5,782 nt of DNA from SXRF01 sp039808985 (GTDB lineage: Bacteria; Pseudomonadota; Alphaproteobacteria; Rickettsiales; SXRF01), in assembly GCA_039808985.1 (NCBI GenBank), contig JBDHUC010000055.1:1-5782 (forward strand), given 5' to 3'. The notes beneath the pieces were generated by a model. That model made no database searches, was not told the origin of the DNA, and saw only the letters and a list, made by a program, of their open reading frames with translations. Positions within the stretch are counted from its first letter, which is position 1. Each line of letters begins with the position of its first letter. Of this stretch, positions 1 to 5,619 are shown in pieces. Both the position numbers and the translations under genes were made by a program.

Positions 1-121
1 TAACTACTAACTACTAACTACTAACTACTAACTACTAACTACTAACTACTAACTACTAACTACTAACTACTAACTACTAACTACTAACTACTAACTACTA
101 ACTACTAACTACTAACTACTA
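1..121. repeat. (TAACTAC)n heptanucleotide tandem array
   Basis: Seventeen perfect, uninterrupted copies of TAACTAC run from the first base of the window, with two more bases of an eighteenth copy before the pattern breaks at 122. The array may continue to the left of the window. Because 7 is not a multiple of 3, the TAA in each unit (TAG on the other strand) puts stop codons in all six frames, so it cannot encode protein. It lies about 27 bases beyond the stop codon of the minus-strand nucleotidyltransferase gene. Related heptamers (TAACTAG, TAACAGG) build the hairpin between groES and groEL. Perfect identity between units implies recent expansion by slippage or active homogenisation. Confidence 0.97.
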
Positions 122-122
122 G

Positions 123-146
123 ATACCCACTTTCGCGGGTATGACA
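123..146 (-). repeat. Small dispersed hairpin repeat, copy 1 (GTCATACCCGC-GAAA-GTGGGTAT)
   Basis: Read on the minus strand, this is TGTCAT followed by an 8-base stem, a GAAA loop and the complementary arm (arms 123-130 and 135-142). The single non-Watson-Crick pair becomes G-U in minus-strand RNA, and GAAA is a GNRA tetraloop. It resembles the GTCATTCCCGC...GCGGGAATC palindromes dispersed in many proteobacterial genomes. It begins a few bases after the stop of the nucleotidyltransferase gene, so it would sit in the 3' untranslated region of that operon. There it could protect the 3' end or assist termination, but no U-run follows, so I do not call it an intrinsic terminator. Confidence 0.72.
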
Positions 147-147
147 C

Positions 148-1227
148 TCACTTCCTATCCGAAAAATCCGCCCGCGCCTGTTCAAGGTCATCATGCCTCC
201 CTACATCCACCCAATCCTCACGCATCGGGTATATATCCACCCTCCTGCTATCCTGCGCGAGCGCAAGCAGCACTTCCGGCATATCGACTATCGTGCTTTT
301 TGGTATTGAGGCAAGAACAGTTGGGCTGAACACATAAATACCGGCGCTTATAAGATCTTCATACACCGGCTTTTCAATAATGCTTTCCAGCTTTCCGTCT
401 TTAAGTTTTATCACCCCATATGGCACAGATGTAACATGGTGGCGCGCACAGACAGTAGCAACTGCCTTGCTCGAAATATGATAATCCAACAGCTCGCGGA
501 AATCCACCGAGGTAAGTATATCGCCGTTAATAACAATAAAATCTTCTTTAAGCTCATCCTTTGCCAGGGAGAGCGCACCAGCAGTCCCCAGGAATTCCTG
601 TTCACGTATATATTTTATATTGCAGTTCCATTTGCGGCCATCGCCAAAATATTCTTCGATTATATGCCCAAGGTAATTCACCGCGAAATAAAAATTTACA
701 AACCCCTGCTTGATGAATTGCTGCAATATCTGTTCTAAAAGTGGCTTACCACCAACCTCTATCATAGGCTTTGGAATATCCTGCGTAATCGGGAGCAGGC
801 GCCGCCCCTTGCCGCCAGCCATTATCACCACCGGATTTACGCATAGCTGCCGTTCAAACCCAGTAAGCATATCGTAAACGGCAATACCAACCAGAACCCC
901 ATCCGCATCCAGCAACGGCATCTGCTTTATTTTTTCAGAAAGCATAACATCAATTATCTCAGCTTTGCCAGAAGATGACGGCATCGTAAAAGGCTTGTCA
1001 TGCATAACTTCGCGCACCGGCGAATTAAGGGTTGCGCCTTTCAGGAATGCGCGGCGTATATCTCCGTCAGTCAGTGCGCCGCAAAGCCGCCCGCCACTAT
1101 CAACAACCAGGGCGATTTTGGCAGAGCTGTTTTCAATTATTTCCAATGCTTTTAAAACAGGCTGCGATTCCGTCATCTGCACTTCGCAGGCAGGTATAAG
1201 TGGGAAAGCAATATTTTTTATATTCAT
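148..1227 (-). CDS. CBS-domain sugar-1-phosphate nucleotidyltransferase, PtmE-like
   Basis: This 359-residue protein joins a pair of CBS domains (about residues 8-125) to a complete sugar-phosphate nucleotidyltransferase domain (about 132-350). The catalytic domain shows the nucleotide-binding signature IMAGGKGRRLLPIT (135-148) with IPKPM (151-155), GTAGAL (214-219), the metal-binding NGD (234-236), EKP (285-287) and WVDVGR (339-344). This CBS-plus-transferase layout matches Campylobacter PtmE, which makes a GDP-activated glucosamine derivative at the entry to legionaminic acid synthesis. Mannose-1-phosphate guanylyltransferases are the other close relatives, so the exact sugar and nucleotide are inferred. 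The ATG overlaps the TGA of the upstream synthase gene (ATGA, 1224-1227), and GGGGA lies just upstream, indicating translational coupling. The CBS pair may sense an adenine nucleotide. No damage is seen. Confidence 0.9.
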   Translation of the reverse strand: MNIKNIAFPLIPACEVQMTESQPVLKALEIIENSSAKIALVVDSGGRLCGALTDGDIRRAFLKGATLNSPVREVMHDKPFTMPSSSGKAEIIDVMLSEKIKQMPLLDADGVLVGIAVYDMLTGFERQLCVNPVVIMAGGKGRRLLPITQDIPKPMIEVGGKPLLEQILQQFIKQGFVNFYFAVNYLGHIIEEYFGDGRKWNCNIKYIREQEFLGTAGALSLAKDELKEDFIVINGDILTSVDFRELLDYHISSKAVATVCARHHVTSVPYGVIKLKDGKLESIIEKPVYEDLISAGIYVFSPTVLASIPKSTIVDMPEVLLALAQDSRRVDIYPMREDWVDVGRHDDLEQARADFSDRK

Positions 1228-2309
1228 TTAATTTCCCCGCCATCAATAAAATCATCTGCAAAATAGTCACGCTTCGCTTTTTTGCCAAGCAATTCCCAAA
1301 ATTTATTGGGTGCTATTTCACCAAGCGCAGGCCGCTTGCAGATTATATTTTTATCGGAAAATATTTCTCCTTTGGCAATGGCTGTTGCAGCAACAACGCT
1401 GCGCCTTGCGATACCACGTGTATTTTTCTCCTCCGGCTGGCAGTTTTTTTTCGCGCTTCCCAGCCCTGCTTCAACTTCCCTTATTCCCGCCACCATCTCT
1501 TTTAGCTCTGATGCGCTTAGCGATGCCGCATGGTCTGGCCCTTTCGCACCCACATCATAAGTGAAATGTTTTTCTATCATATGACAGCCGCGCGCAACCG
1601 CTGCAAGCGCCATACTTATGCCAAGGCTGTGGTCGGAAAGCCCGGCAGGCAGCGTAAATTTATCCAGCAGCGTATCAATTGCTTTTAAATTCATCGCACC
1701 TATAGGCGCTGGATACTGGCTTACGCAGTGCAGCAGTGTCATTTTCGGGCGCAGGTAAGCAAGCATCTGCGGCGTTAAGGTAAAATCTTTTGGATAGCCG
1801 GATTGGTTATTATAACCATAATATAAAATGCTGAGCGCATCACTTATTTCCTCTATATTCGCCATCCCGGTTGAAAGGATTATCGGCAGCCCCGTCCGCG
1901 CGCTGGCAAGCAGGAATGGGCCGTTAGTCACTTCGCCCGATGCCAGCTTGAGATATTTCATCTGCGTATTGTGTGCGAGATATTCGAGGCTTGCTTCGTC
2001 AAAAGGCGTGCAGAGGAAATCAATCCCTGATTTTTTGCAGTAGCTTTCCAGCCTTTCCAGCGCGCCTTGCGGCAAGGTTAGCTGCTTTAGCATTTCCTGC
2101 TGCGAGATTTTTGCGTCATTCAGGTTGCTGGCCTGGTAATCTGCCGTTGCCGCATTTTTTGTAACCAGCCCATCTGGCGAAAAAAGCTGGAATTTAACCG
2201 CATCCGCATGCGCTGCAACAGCAATGTCCACCAGCGCGAAAGCCAGTTTCTCATCACCGTTATGGTTCACACCTGCTTCGGCTATTATATATGTTCTATA
2301 TGCATTCAT
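1224..2309 (-). CDS. neuB: NeuB/LegI-family nonulosonic acid synthase
   Basis: Enzymes of this family condense phosphoenolpyruvate with a six-carbon amino sugar to make a nine-carbon sialic or legionaminic acid. The 361-residue protein has the NeuB barrel followed by a C-terminal SAF (antifreeze-like) domain. Visible motifs are IIAEAGVNHNG (8-18), VKFQ (38-41), KLASGE (121-126), LSTGM (145-149), LHC (193-195), LSDH (224-227), IEKHF (245-249) and GPDH (257-260). By alignment to the family, the histidines of LSDH and EKHF are the metal ligands. The SAF part starts near RRSVVA (302-307) and includes KRP (325-327). I chose ATG 2309. A start 29 codons upstream at 2396 would read almost entirely through the end of mutM and lies before the conserved N-terminus. 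The gap to mutM is 5 bases with no clear Shine-Dalgarno site. NeuB, LegI and PseI cannot be separated by eye; the PtmE-like neighbour favours legionaminic acid. Confidence 0.92.
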   Translation of the reverse strand: MNAYRTYIIAEAGVNHNGDEKLAFALVDIAVAAHADAVKFQLFSPDGLVTKNAATADYQASNLNDAKISQQEMLKQLTLPQGALERLESYCKKSGIDFLCTPFDEASLEYLAHNTQMKYLKLASGEVTNGPFLLASARTGLPIILSTGMANIEEISDALSILYYGYNNQSGYPKDFTLTPQMLAYLRPKMTLLHCVSQYPAPIGAMNLKAIDTLLDKFTLPAGLSDHSLGISMALAAVARGCHMIEKHFTYDVGAKGPDHAASLSASELKEMVAGIREVEAGLGSAKKNCQPEEKNTRGIARRSVVAATAIAKGEIFSDKNIICKRPALGEIAPNKFWELLGKKAKRDYFADDFIDGGEIK

Positions 2310-2314
2310 AATTA

Positions 2315-3148
2315 TTACTTTTGGCAACTGGGGCAATAAAATGTAGCCCTCCCCGCCTGCCTTATGGTTTCTATCGGGGTTTTGCATTTGCTGCAAGGCT
2401 TGCCCCCGCGTCCATAAACATGGAATTTATGCTGGAAATAGCCAGATTCCCCCGACACATGTGCGAAATCCCTAAGCGTCGAGCCACCAGCCTCTATCGC
2501 CGCATTCAGCACATTATGTATTTCTTTAATTAATGGTGAAATTTTTTTGCCGATTTCATTAGCGGGTTTAAGCGGCGAAATTCCGGTCAGGAACAATGCC
2601 TCATTGGCATAGATATTCCCAACCCCAACAACGATTTGCTGGTCCATAATAGTGGGTTTGATTGGCGTTTTACGCTTGGAAAGAGCTTTTTCAAGGTAAG
2701 CCGGGGTGAATTCGCTTTCCAGCGGCTCCGGAGCTAAATGCTTGAATAATTTATGGTTTTCCACTTCCCGGCGATTGCATATCTCCATCAGCCCGAAACG
2801 CCTCGCGTCATTATATATAATGAGCCTGCCGTCGCCAAGCGTCATAACCACATGGTCATGTGGCAGGAATTCCGGATTTTTGCCATTCTCCGGTGATGCA
2901 GTCACCGTAAAACGCCCGGTCATACCCAGATGGGCTATAAGCACAATATCGCTTTCTAAATTAAAAATCAGGTATTTAGCGCGCCTTGAAACCGACTTGA
3001 TCTTCTGCCCCGCCAAAGCCTTGGCGAATCCTTTGGGAAATGGCGTGCGTAAATTTTCGCGCCGAAGCTCTACCTTCGCTATGGTCGCGCCGCTAAGAGC
3101 CTTATCAAGTCCCCGCCTTACTGTTTCAACCTCTGGTAATTCCGGCAT
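2315..3148 (-). CDS. mutM: Formamidopyrimidine-DNA glycosylase (8-oxoguanine repair)
   Basis: MutM (Fpg) removes 8-oxoguanine and ring-opened purines from DNA and nicks the abasic site, acting in base excision repair. The protein has 277 residues, the usual family length. It starts with MPELPEVE, whose proline and glutamate (residues 2 and 3) are the catalytic nucleophile and acid after Met removal. K58 in SRRAKYL is the conserved catalytic lysine (Lys57 in E. coli numbering). The helix-two-turn-helix region includes VGVGNIYANEALF (174-186). The C-terminal zinc finger has cysteines 252, 255, 272 and 275, with the conserved arginine in QAGRATFYC (264-272). It is the first gene of the minus-strand operon. 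Its ribosome binding site is weak (AAAGAAA upstream of the ATG), and a dispersed hairpin repeat lies about 20 bases before the start. All key residues are intact. Confidence 0.98.
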   Translation of the reverse strand: MPELPEVETVRRGLDKALSGATIAKVELRRENLRTPFPKGFAKALAGQKIKSVSRRAKYLIFNLESDIVLIAHLGMTGRFTVTASPENGKNPEFLPHDHVVMTLGDGRLIIYNDARRFGLMEICNRREVENHKLFKHLAPEPLESEFTPAYLEKALSKRKTPIKPTIMDQQIVVGVGNIYANEALFLTGISPLKPANEIGKKISPLIKEIHNVLNAAIEAGGSTLRDFAHVSGESGYFQHKFHVYGRGGKPCSKCKTPIETIRQAGRATFYCPSCQK

Positions 3149-3168
3149 ATTTTTCTTTACTACAAATT

Positions 3169-3192
3169 GTCATTACCGCACAGGCGGGAATC
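3169..3192 (+). repeat. Small dispersed hairpin repeat, copy 2 (GTCATTACCGC-ACAG-GCGGGAATC)
   Basis: This is a second member of the family seen at 123-146, in opposite orientation. The CCGC arm (3176-3179) pairs with GCGG (3184-3187) around an ACAG loop, extended by ATT/AAT (3172-3174 with 3189-3191). One mismatch at 3175/3188 is where the usual C has become A. It lies in the putative leader of mutM. With copy 1 it brackets the whole mutM-neuB-nucleotidyltransferase operon. Confidence 0.68.
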
Positions 3193-3195
3193 TTT

Positions 3196-3250
3196 GCTAC
3201 CCATTAATTAATACAGATAATAATATAAATACAAAGAAAAATACATTTAA
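3196..3250. other. AT-rich spacer, probable location of the mutM operon promoter
   Basis: This stretch between the divergent operons is strongly AT-rich and has no credible reading frame. A leftward promoter for mutM-neuB is expected here. The best visible candidate on the minus strand is TTGTAT (3229-3234) with TATTAA (3208-3213), but its spacing is only 15 bases and the match is poor. I therefore mark the region rather than a defined promoter. Confidence 0.3.
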
Positions 3251-3280
3251 CCCTTGAATAGCGTAATGCTTACCTTATAT
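3251..3280 (+). promoter_or_regulatory. Sigma-32 (RpoH)-type heat-shock promoter for groESL
   Basis: CCCTTGAA at 3251-3258 matches the E. coli sigma-32 -35 element exactly. After a 14-base spacer, CCTTATAT (3273-3280) is close to CCCCATNT. Read by the alphaproteobacterial heat-shock consensus, it is CTTG (3253-3256), N17, CTTATAT (3274-3280), a full match to CYTATNT. Transcription should begin near 3287, giving a leader of about 220 bases before the groES start. No CIRCE operator (TTAGCACTC-N9-GAGTGCTAA) is present between here and groES, so HrcA control is unlikely at this promoter. Confidence 0.68.
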
Positions 3281-3296
3281 CTCATGCACCAAAAGA

Positions 3297-3323
3297 GTAA
3301 CTTATTTACTGATTATAAGTTGC
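3297..3323 (+). other. Small stem-loop in the groES leader
   Basis: AACTTAT (3299-3305) and ATAAGTT (3315-3321) pair around a 9-base loop, with one G-U and one G-C pair extending the base of the stem. It lies about 10 bases after the predicted transcription start and before the large palindrome. A role as a 5' stabilising hairpin is possible but unproven. The stem is short and AT-rich, so chance is not excluded. Confidence 0.45.
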
Positions 3324-3330
3324 TTTATGT

Positions 3331-3477
3331 TTGGACTATTGAGAAACTCGCTATGTTGCTAGCGAAAACGTAGATTTTTGAGAACCGCAACGTAAGCGTA
3401 CGTTCTGTACGTGCGTAGCGGAAGCGCAAAAAATCAAGTTTGCAGCAAAACATAGTAGAGTTTATAAATAGTCCCAA
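3331..3477. repeat. 147-base imperfect palindrome in the groES leader
   Basis: The arms 3331-3401 and 3407-3477 are imperfect reverse complements, centred on CGTAC-GTTCT-GTACG (3397-3411). Paired blocks, from the outside in, include TTGG/CCAA, ACTATT (3335-3340) with AATAGT (3467-3472), AAACTC (3344-3349) with GAGTTT (3458-3463), CTATG (3351-3355) with CATAG (3451-3455), GATTTTT (3373-3379) with AAAAATC (3429-3435), and CCGC (3385-3388) with GCGG (3418-3421). It encodes no protein and has no tRNA-like features. It looks like a small non-autonomous palindromic element inserted between the heat-shock promoter and groES. A weak vegetative promoter may lie in its right arm (TTGCAG 3440-3445, TATAAA 3463-3468, spacing 17). 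Seven T residues follow at 3478-3484. Confidence 0.88.
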
Positions 3478-3494
3478 TTTTTTTAAACTAACTT

Positions 3495-3499
3495 AGGAG
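3495..3499 (+). promoter_or_regulatory. Shine-Dalgarno site of groES
   Basis: AGGAG lies 7 bases before the ATG at 3507, a strong site with standard spacing. It lies just beyond the T-run that follows the palindrome, so the leader structure should leave it exposed. Confidence 0.85.
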
Positions 3500-3506
3500 C
3501 AATCTC

Positions 3507-3821
3507 ATGAAGATTAAACCATTAGCCGATCGCCTGGTTGTTGAGCGTATCGAGCAGGAATCGAAAACTGCGGGCGGGATTATAATCCCTGATAACGCTA
3601 AGGAAAAACCAAAGCAGGGCAAAGTTCTGGCAGTAGGCGCAGGCGCGAAAGATGAAAACGGCAAACGCATCCCTGTTGATGTTGCGGTTGGCGATATTGT
3701 TTTGTTTACCCAGTGGGCAGGAAGCGAAATCAAGCTGGATGGCAAAGACTATCTGGTTATGAAAGAATCCGATGTTATCGGGATCATCGAAGAAGAAAAA
3801 TCCGGCAAAAAGGCCGCTTAA
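3507..3821 (+). CDS. groES: Co-chaperonin GroES (Hsp10)
   Basis: GroES forms the seven-membered lid that closes the GroEL folding chamber in the cytoplasm. The 104-residue protein begins with the family hallmark MKIKPLADRLVVERIE. The mobile loop covers about 17-32 and contains TAGGIIIPD (21-29). Its III (25-27) is the hydrophobic tripeptide that contacts the GroEL apical domain. The turn at DENGKRIPVDV (49-59) corresponds to the roof hairpin, and the C-terminal part has GDIVLF (62-67) and ESDVIGII (87-94). A lysine-rich tail (KSGKKAA) makes it slightly longer than E. coli GroES (97 residues). It is the first gene of the groES-groEL operon, behind a strong ribosome binding site and a heat-shock promoter. 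Confidence 0.99.
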   Translation: MKIKPLADRLVVERIEQESKTAGGIIIPDNAKEKPKQGKVLAVGAGAKDENGKRIPVDVAVGDIVLFTQWAGSEIKLDGKDYLVMKESDVIGIIEEEKSGKKAA

Positions 3822-3827
3822 AAGATA

Positions 3828-3889
3828 GTTGCTAGTTACTGGTTGCTAGTTACTGGCAACCTTATAACTAGTAACAGGTAACTAGTAAC
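3828..3889 (+). other. groES-groEL intergenic hairpin built from TAACTAG-type heptamers
   Basis: The left arm contains two exact 14-base repeats, TTGCTAGTTACTGG (3829-3842 and 3843-3856). The right arm has TAACTAGTAACAGG (3865-3878) and TAACTAGTAACCAA (3879-3892), followed by TAACTAAT. The arms fold into a stem of about 25 pairs (3828-3852 with 3865-3889) around a 12-base loop. The only mismatch is at 3841/3876, and there are three G-T (G-U in RNA) wobbles. The stem starts 7 bases after the groES stop and ends before the groEL ribosome binding site. Lacking a U-run, it is more likely an mRNA processing or stability element than a terminator. Confidence 0.88.
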
Positions 3890-3904
3890 CAATAACTAAT
3901 TTAC

Positions 3905-3908
3905 GGAG
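3905..3908 (+). promoter_or_regulatory. Shine-Dalgarno site of groEL
   Basis: GGAG lies 9 bases before the ATG at 3918, immediately after the intergenic hairpin. It gives groEL its own translation initiation site, independent of coupling to groES, which ends 96 bases upstream. Confidence 0.75.
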
Positions 3909-3917
3909 TAAAATTCT

Positions 3918-5576
3918 ATGTCTGCAAAAGAACTTAAATACGGTTCCGACGCGCGCGAACAGATTTTGATCGGCGCCGGTAAACTGGCTAACGCGGTAAA
4001 AGTAACCCTTGGGCCTCGTGGCCGCAACGTGGTTATCGAAAAATCATATGGCGCGCCACGCATCACTAAAGATGGCGTTACAGTAGCCAAGGAAGTTTCG
4101 CTCTCTAACAAATTCCAGAATATGGGCGCGCAGATGTTGCGTGAAGTGGCCACAAAATCAGCAGATCTCGCTGGCGACGGCACCACCACCGCAACCGTTC
4201 TGGCACAGGCTATTTTCACCGAAGGCAGCAAAGCAGTTGCCGCTGGCCTGAACCCTATGGATCTGAAACGCGGTATCGAACATGCCGTTGAAGCCGTGAT
4301 CAAAGAAATCAAATCCAAGAGCAAAAACGTAAGCTCCAAGGCTGAATGGGCGCAGGTTGCCACCATTTCTGCCAACGGCGACAAAGAAGTTGGCGAAAAA
4401 ATCGCTGATGCAATGGAAAAAGTAGGCCGTGAAGGCGTAATCACTGTTGAAGAAGCCAAAGGCCTTGAGTTCGAGCTTGATGTTGTTGAAGGTATGCAGT
4501 TCGACCGCGGCTACCTCTCTCCATATTTCGTGACCAACGCTGAGAAAATGGTTGTTGAACTTGATAATCCATACATCCTCATTTTCGAGAAAAAACTCTC
4601 CGGCCTCCAGCCTATGTTGCCTCTGCTTGAAGCAGTTGTGCAGTCACAGCGCCCACTCCTAATCATCGCTGAAGATGTTGAAGGTGAAGCACTGGCAACC
4701 CTCGTGGTAAACAAGCTGCGTGGCGGCCTGAAAGTAGCTGCCGTTAAAGCCCCTGGCTTTGGCGACCGCCGCAAGGCAATGCTTGATGATATCGCCACCT
4801 TGACCTCAGGTGAAGTCATCAGCGAAGATTTGGGCACAAAGCTTGAATCAGTTACCGTGCAGAGCTTAGGCCGTGCTAAGAAAGTTGTTATCACCAAGGA
4901 CGACACCACCATCGTGGATGGCTCAGGCGATAAAAAATCTATCGAAGCGCGTTGCGCCCAGCTCCGTGCCCAGATAGCGGAAACAACTTCCGATTACGAC
5001 CGCGAAAAACTGCAGGAACGCCTTGCAAAACTTTCCGGTGGCGTTGCTATCTTGAAAGTTGGTGGTTCAAGCGAGATCGAAGTTAAAGAACGCAAAGACC
5101 GTGTTGACGATGCGTTGCATGCAACCCGCGCTGCCGTTGAAGAAGGTATCGTACCGGGCGGCGGCTCCACTTTGCTCTACGCTTCACGTGCACTCGACAA
5201 GCTGAAGGCCGATAATGACGACCAGAAAGCCGGTATCAATATCATCCGCCGCGCGCTTCAGGCTCCGCTGCGCCAGATAGTTGAAAACGCTGGCCTTGAT
5301 GGCGCTGTTGTTGCCGGAAAGCTGCTCGAAAGCAAAGACGAAACCTTTGGTTTCGACGCCCAGAAGCTTGAATATGTCGACCTTATCAAAGCAGGTATCA
5401 TCGACCCAACCAAAGTAGTGCGCGCAGCGCTGCAAGGTGCGGCTTCGGTTTCCAGCCTGCTTATCACCACTGAAGCTGTTATTGCCGATGCACCGGAAGA
5501 TAAAAAACCGGCCATGGGCGCTGGCGGCATGGGTGGAATGGGTGGCATGGGCGGAATGGGTGACATGGACTACTAG
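3918..5576 (+). CDS. groEL: Chaperonin GroEL (Hsp60)
   Basis: GroEL forms the double seven-membered ring that folds proteins in an ATP-driven cycle with GroES. The 552-residue protein aligns without obvious gaps to the family through the N-terminal two thirds. ATP-site residues are in place: LGPRGRNV (31-38), D52 in TKDG, DGTTT (87-91) and D398 in RVDDALHATRAAVEEG. Apical residues that bind GroES and substrate are also conserved, including Y199, Y203, F204, L234, L237, L259, V263 and V264. The intact IVPGGG (411-416) leads to the second equatorial part. The C-terminus is a GGM tail (about 536-548) ending in DMDY instead of the all-GGM ending of E. coli. This is a standard, complete housekeeping chaperonin. 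Its overall style is proteobacterial, and alphaproteobacterial affiliation is my inference. Confidence 0.99.
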   Translation: MSAKELKYGSDAREQILIGAGKLANAVKVTLGPRGRNVVIEKSYGAPRITKDGVTVAKEVSLSNKFQNMGAQMLREVATKSADLAGDGTTTATVLAQAIFTEGSKAVAAGLNPMDLKRGIEHAVEAVIKEIKSKSKNVSSKAEWAQVATISANGDKEVGEKIADAMEKVGREGVITVEEAKGLEFELDVVEGMQFDRGYLSPYFVTNAEKMVVELDNPYILIFEKKLSGLQPMLPLLEAVVQSQRPLLIIAEDVEGEALATLVVNKLRGGLKVAAVKAPGFGDRRKAMLDDIATLTSGEVISEDLGTKLESVTVQSLGRAKKVVITKDDTTIVDGSGDKKSIEARCAQLRAQIAETTSDYDREKLQERLAKLSGGVAILKVGGSSEIEVKERKDRVDDALHATRAAVEEGIVPGGGSTLLYASRALDKLKADNDDQKAGINIIRRALQAPLRQIVENAGLDGAVVAGKLLESKDETFGFDAQKLEYVDLIKAGIIDPTKVVRAALQGAASVSSLLITTEAVIADAPEDKKPAMGAGGMGGMGGMGGMGDMDY

Positions 5577-5588
5577 TCCATGTTGTTA

Positions 5589-5617
5589 TCCTGCGGATGC
5601 GTGAGCATTGCACAGGA
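5589..5617 (+). other. Small stem-loop just after groEL
   Basis: TCCTG (5589-5593) pairs with CAGGA (5613-5617). Inside, ATGC (5597-5600) pairs with GCAT (5605-5608) around a GTGA loop, a GNRA-type tetraloop. It starts 13 bases after the groEL stop and has no U-run, so it is a possible 3' stabilising structure rather than a terminator. The interior of the stem is imperfect. Confidence 0.45.
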
Positions 5618-5619
5618 CC

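Noticed and set aside
1..121. Possible CRISPR array
   Set aside because: The repeat unit is only 7 bases with no spacers between units. It is a simple tandem array.
436..738. 100-codon open frame on the plus strand
   Set aside because: It lies wholly inside the minus-strand nucleotidyltransferase gene, which has all its catalytic motifs, and has no ribosome binding site or recognisable domain.
2310..2396. 29-residue N-terminal extension of the NeuB-like protein from an ATG at 2396
   Set aside because: The extension is almost entirely out-of-frame mutM sequence. The family starts at the IIAEAGVNHNG strand, which is close to ATG 2309.
2706..3257. 183-codon open frame opposite mutM
   Set aside because: It is antisense to a complete mutM with all catalytic and zinc residues, has no recognisable motif, and runs into the intergenic repeat. 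It is a shadow frame.
3331..3484. Palindrome plus T-run as an intrinsic terminator before groES
   Set aside because: The base of the stem is AT-rich and very long, and termination here would block an essential operon unless a second promoter lies downstream. It is kept as a regulatory possibility, not called a terminator.
3281..3506. CIRCE operator for HrcA
   Set aside because: No TTAGCACTC-N9-GAGTGCTAA or near match is found. The inverted repeats present have different sequences and lengths.
3896..4459. 187-codon open frame opposite groEL
   Set aside because: It is antisense to the conserved groEL N-terminal region. The low-complexity Ser/Ala/Pro-rich product is typical of a frame shadowing a strongly biased gene.
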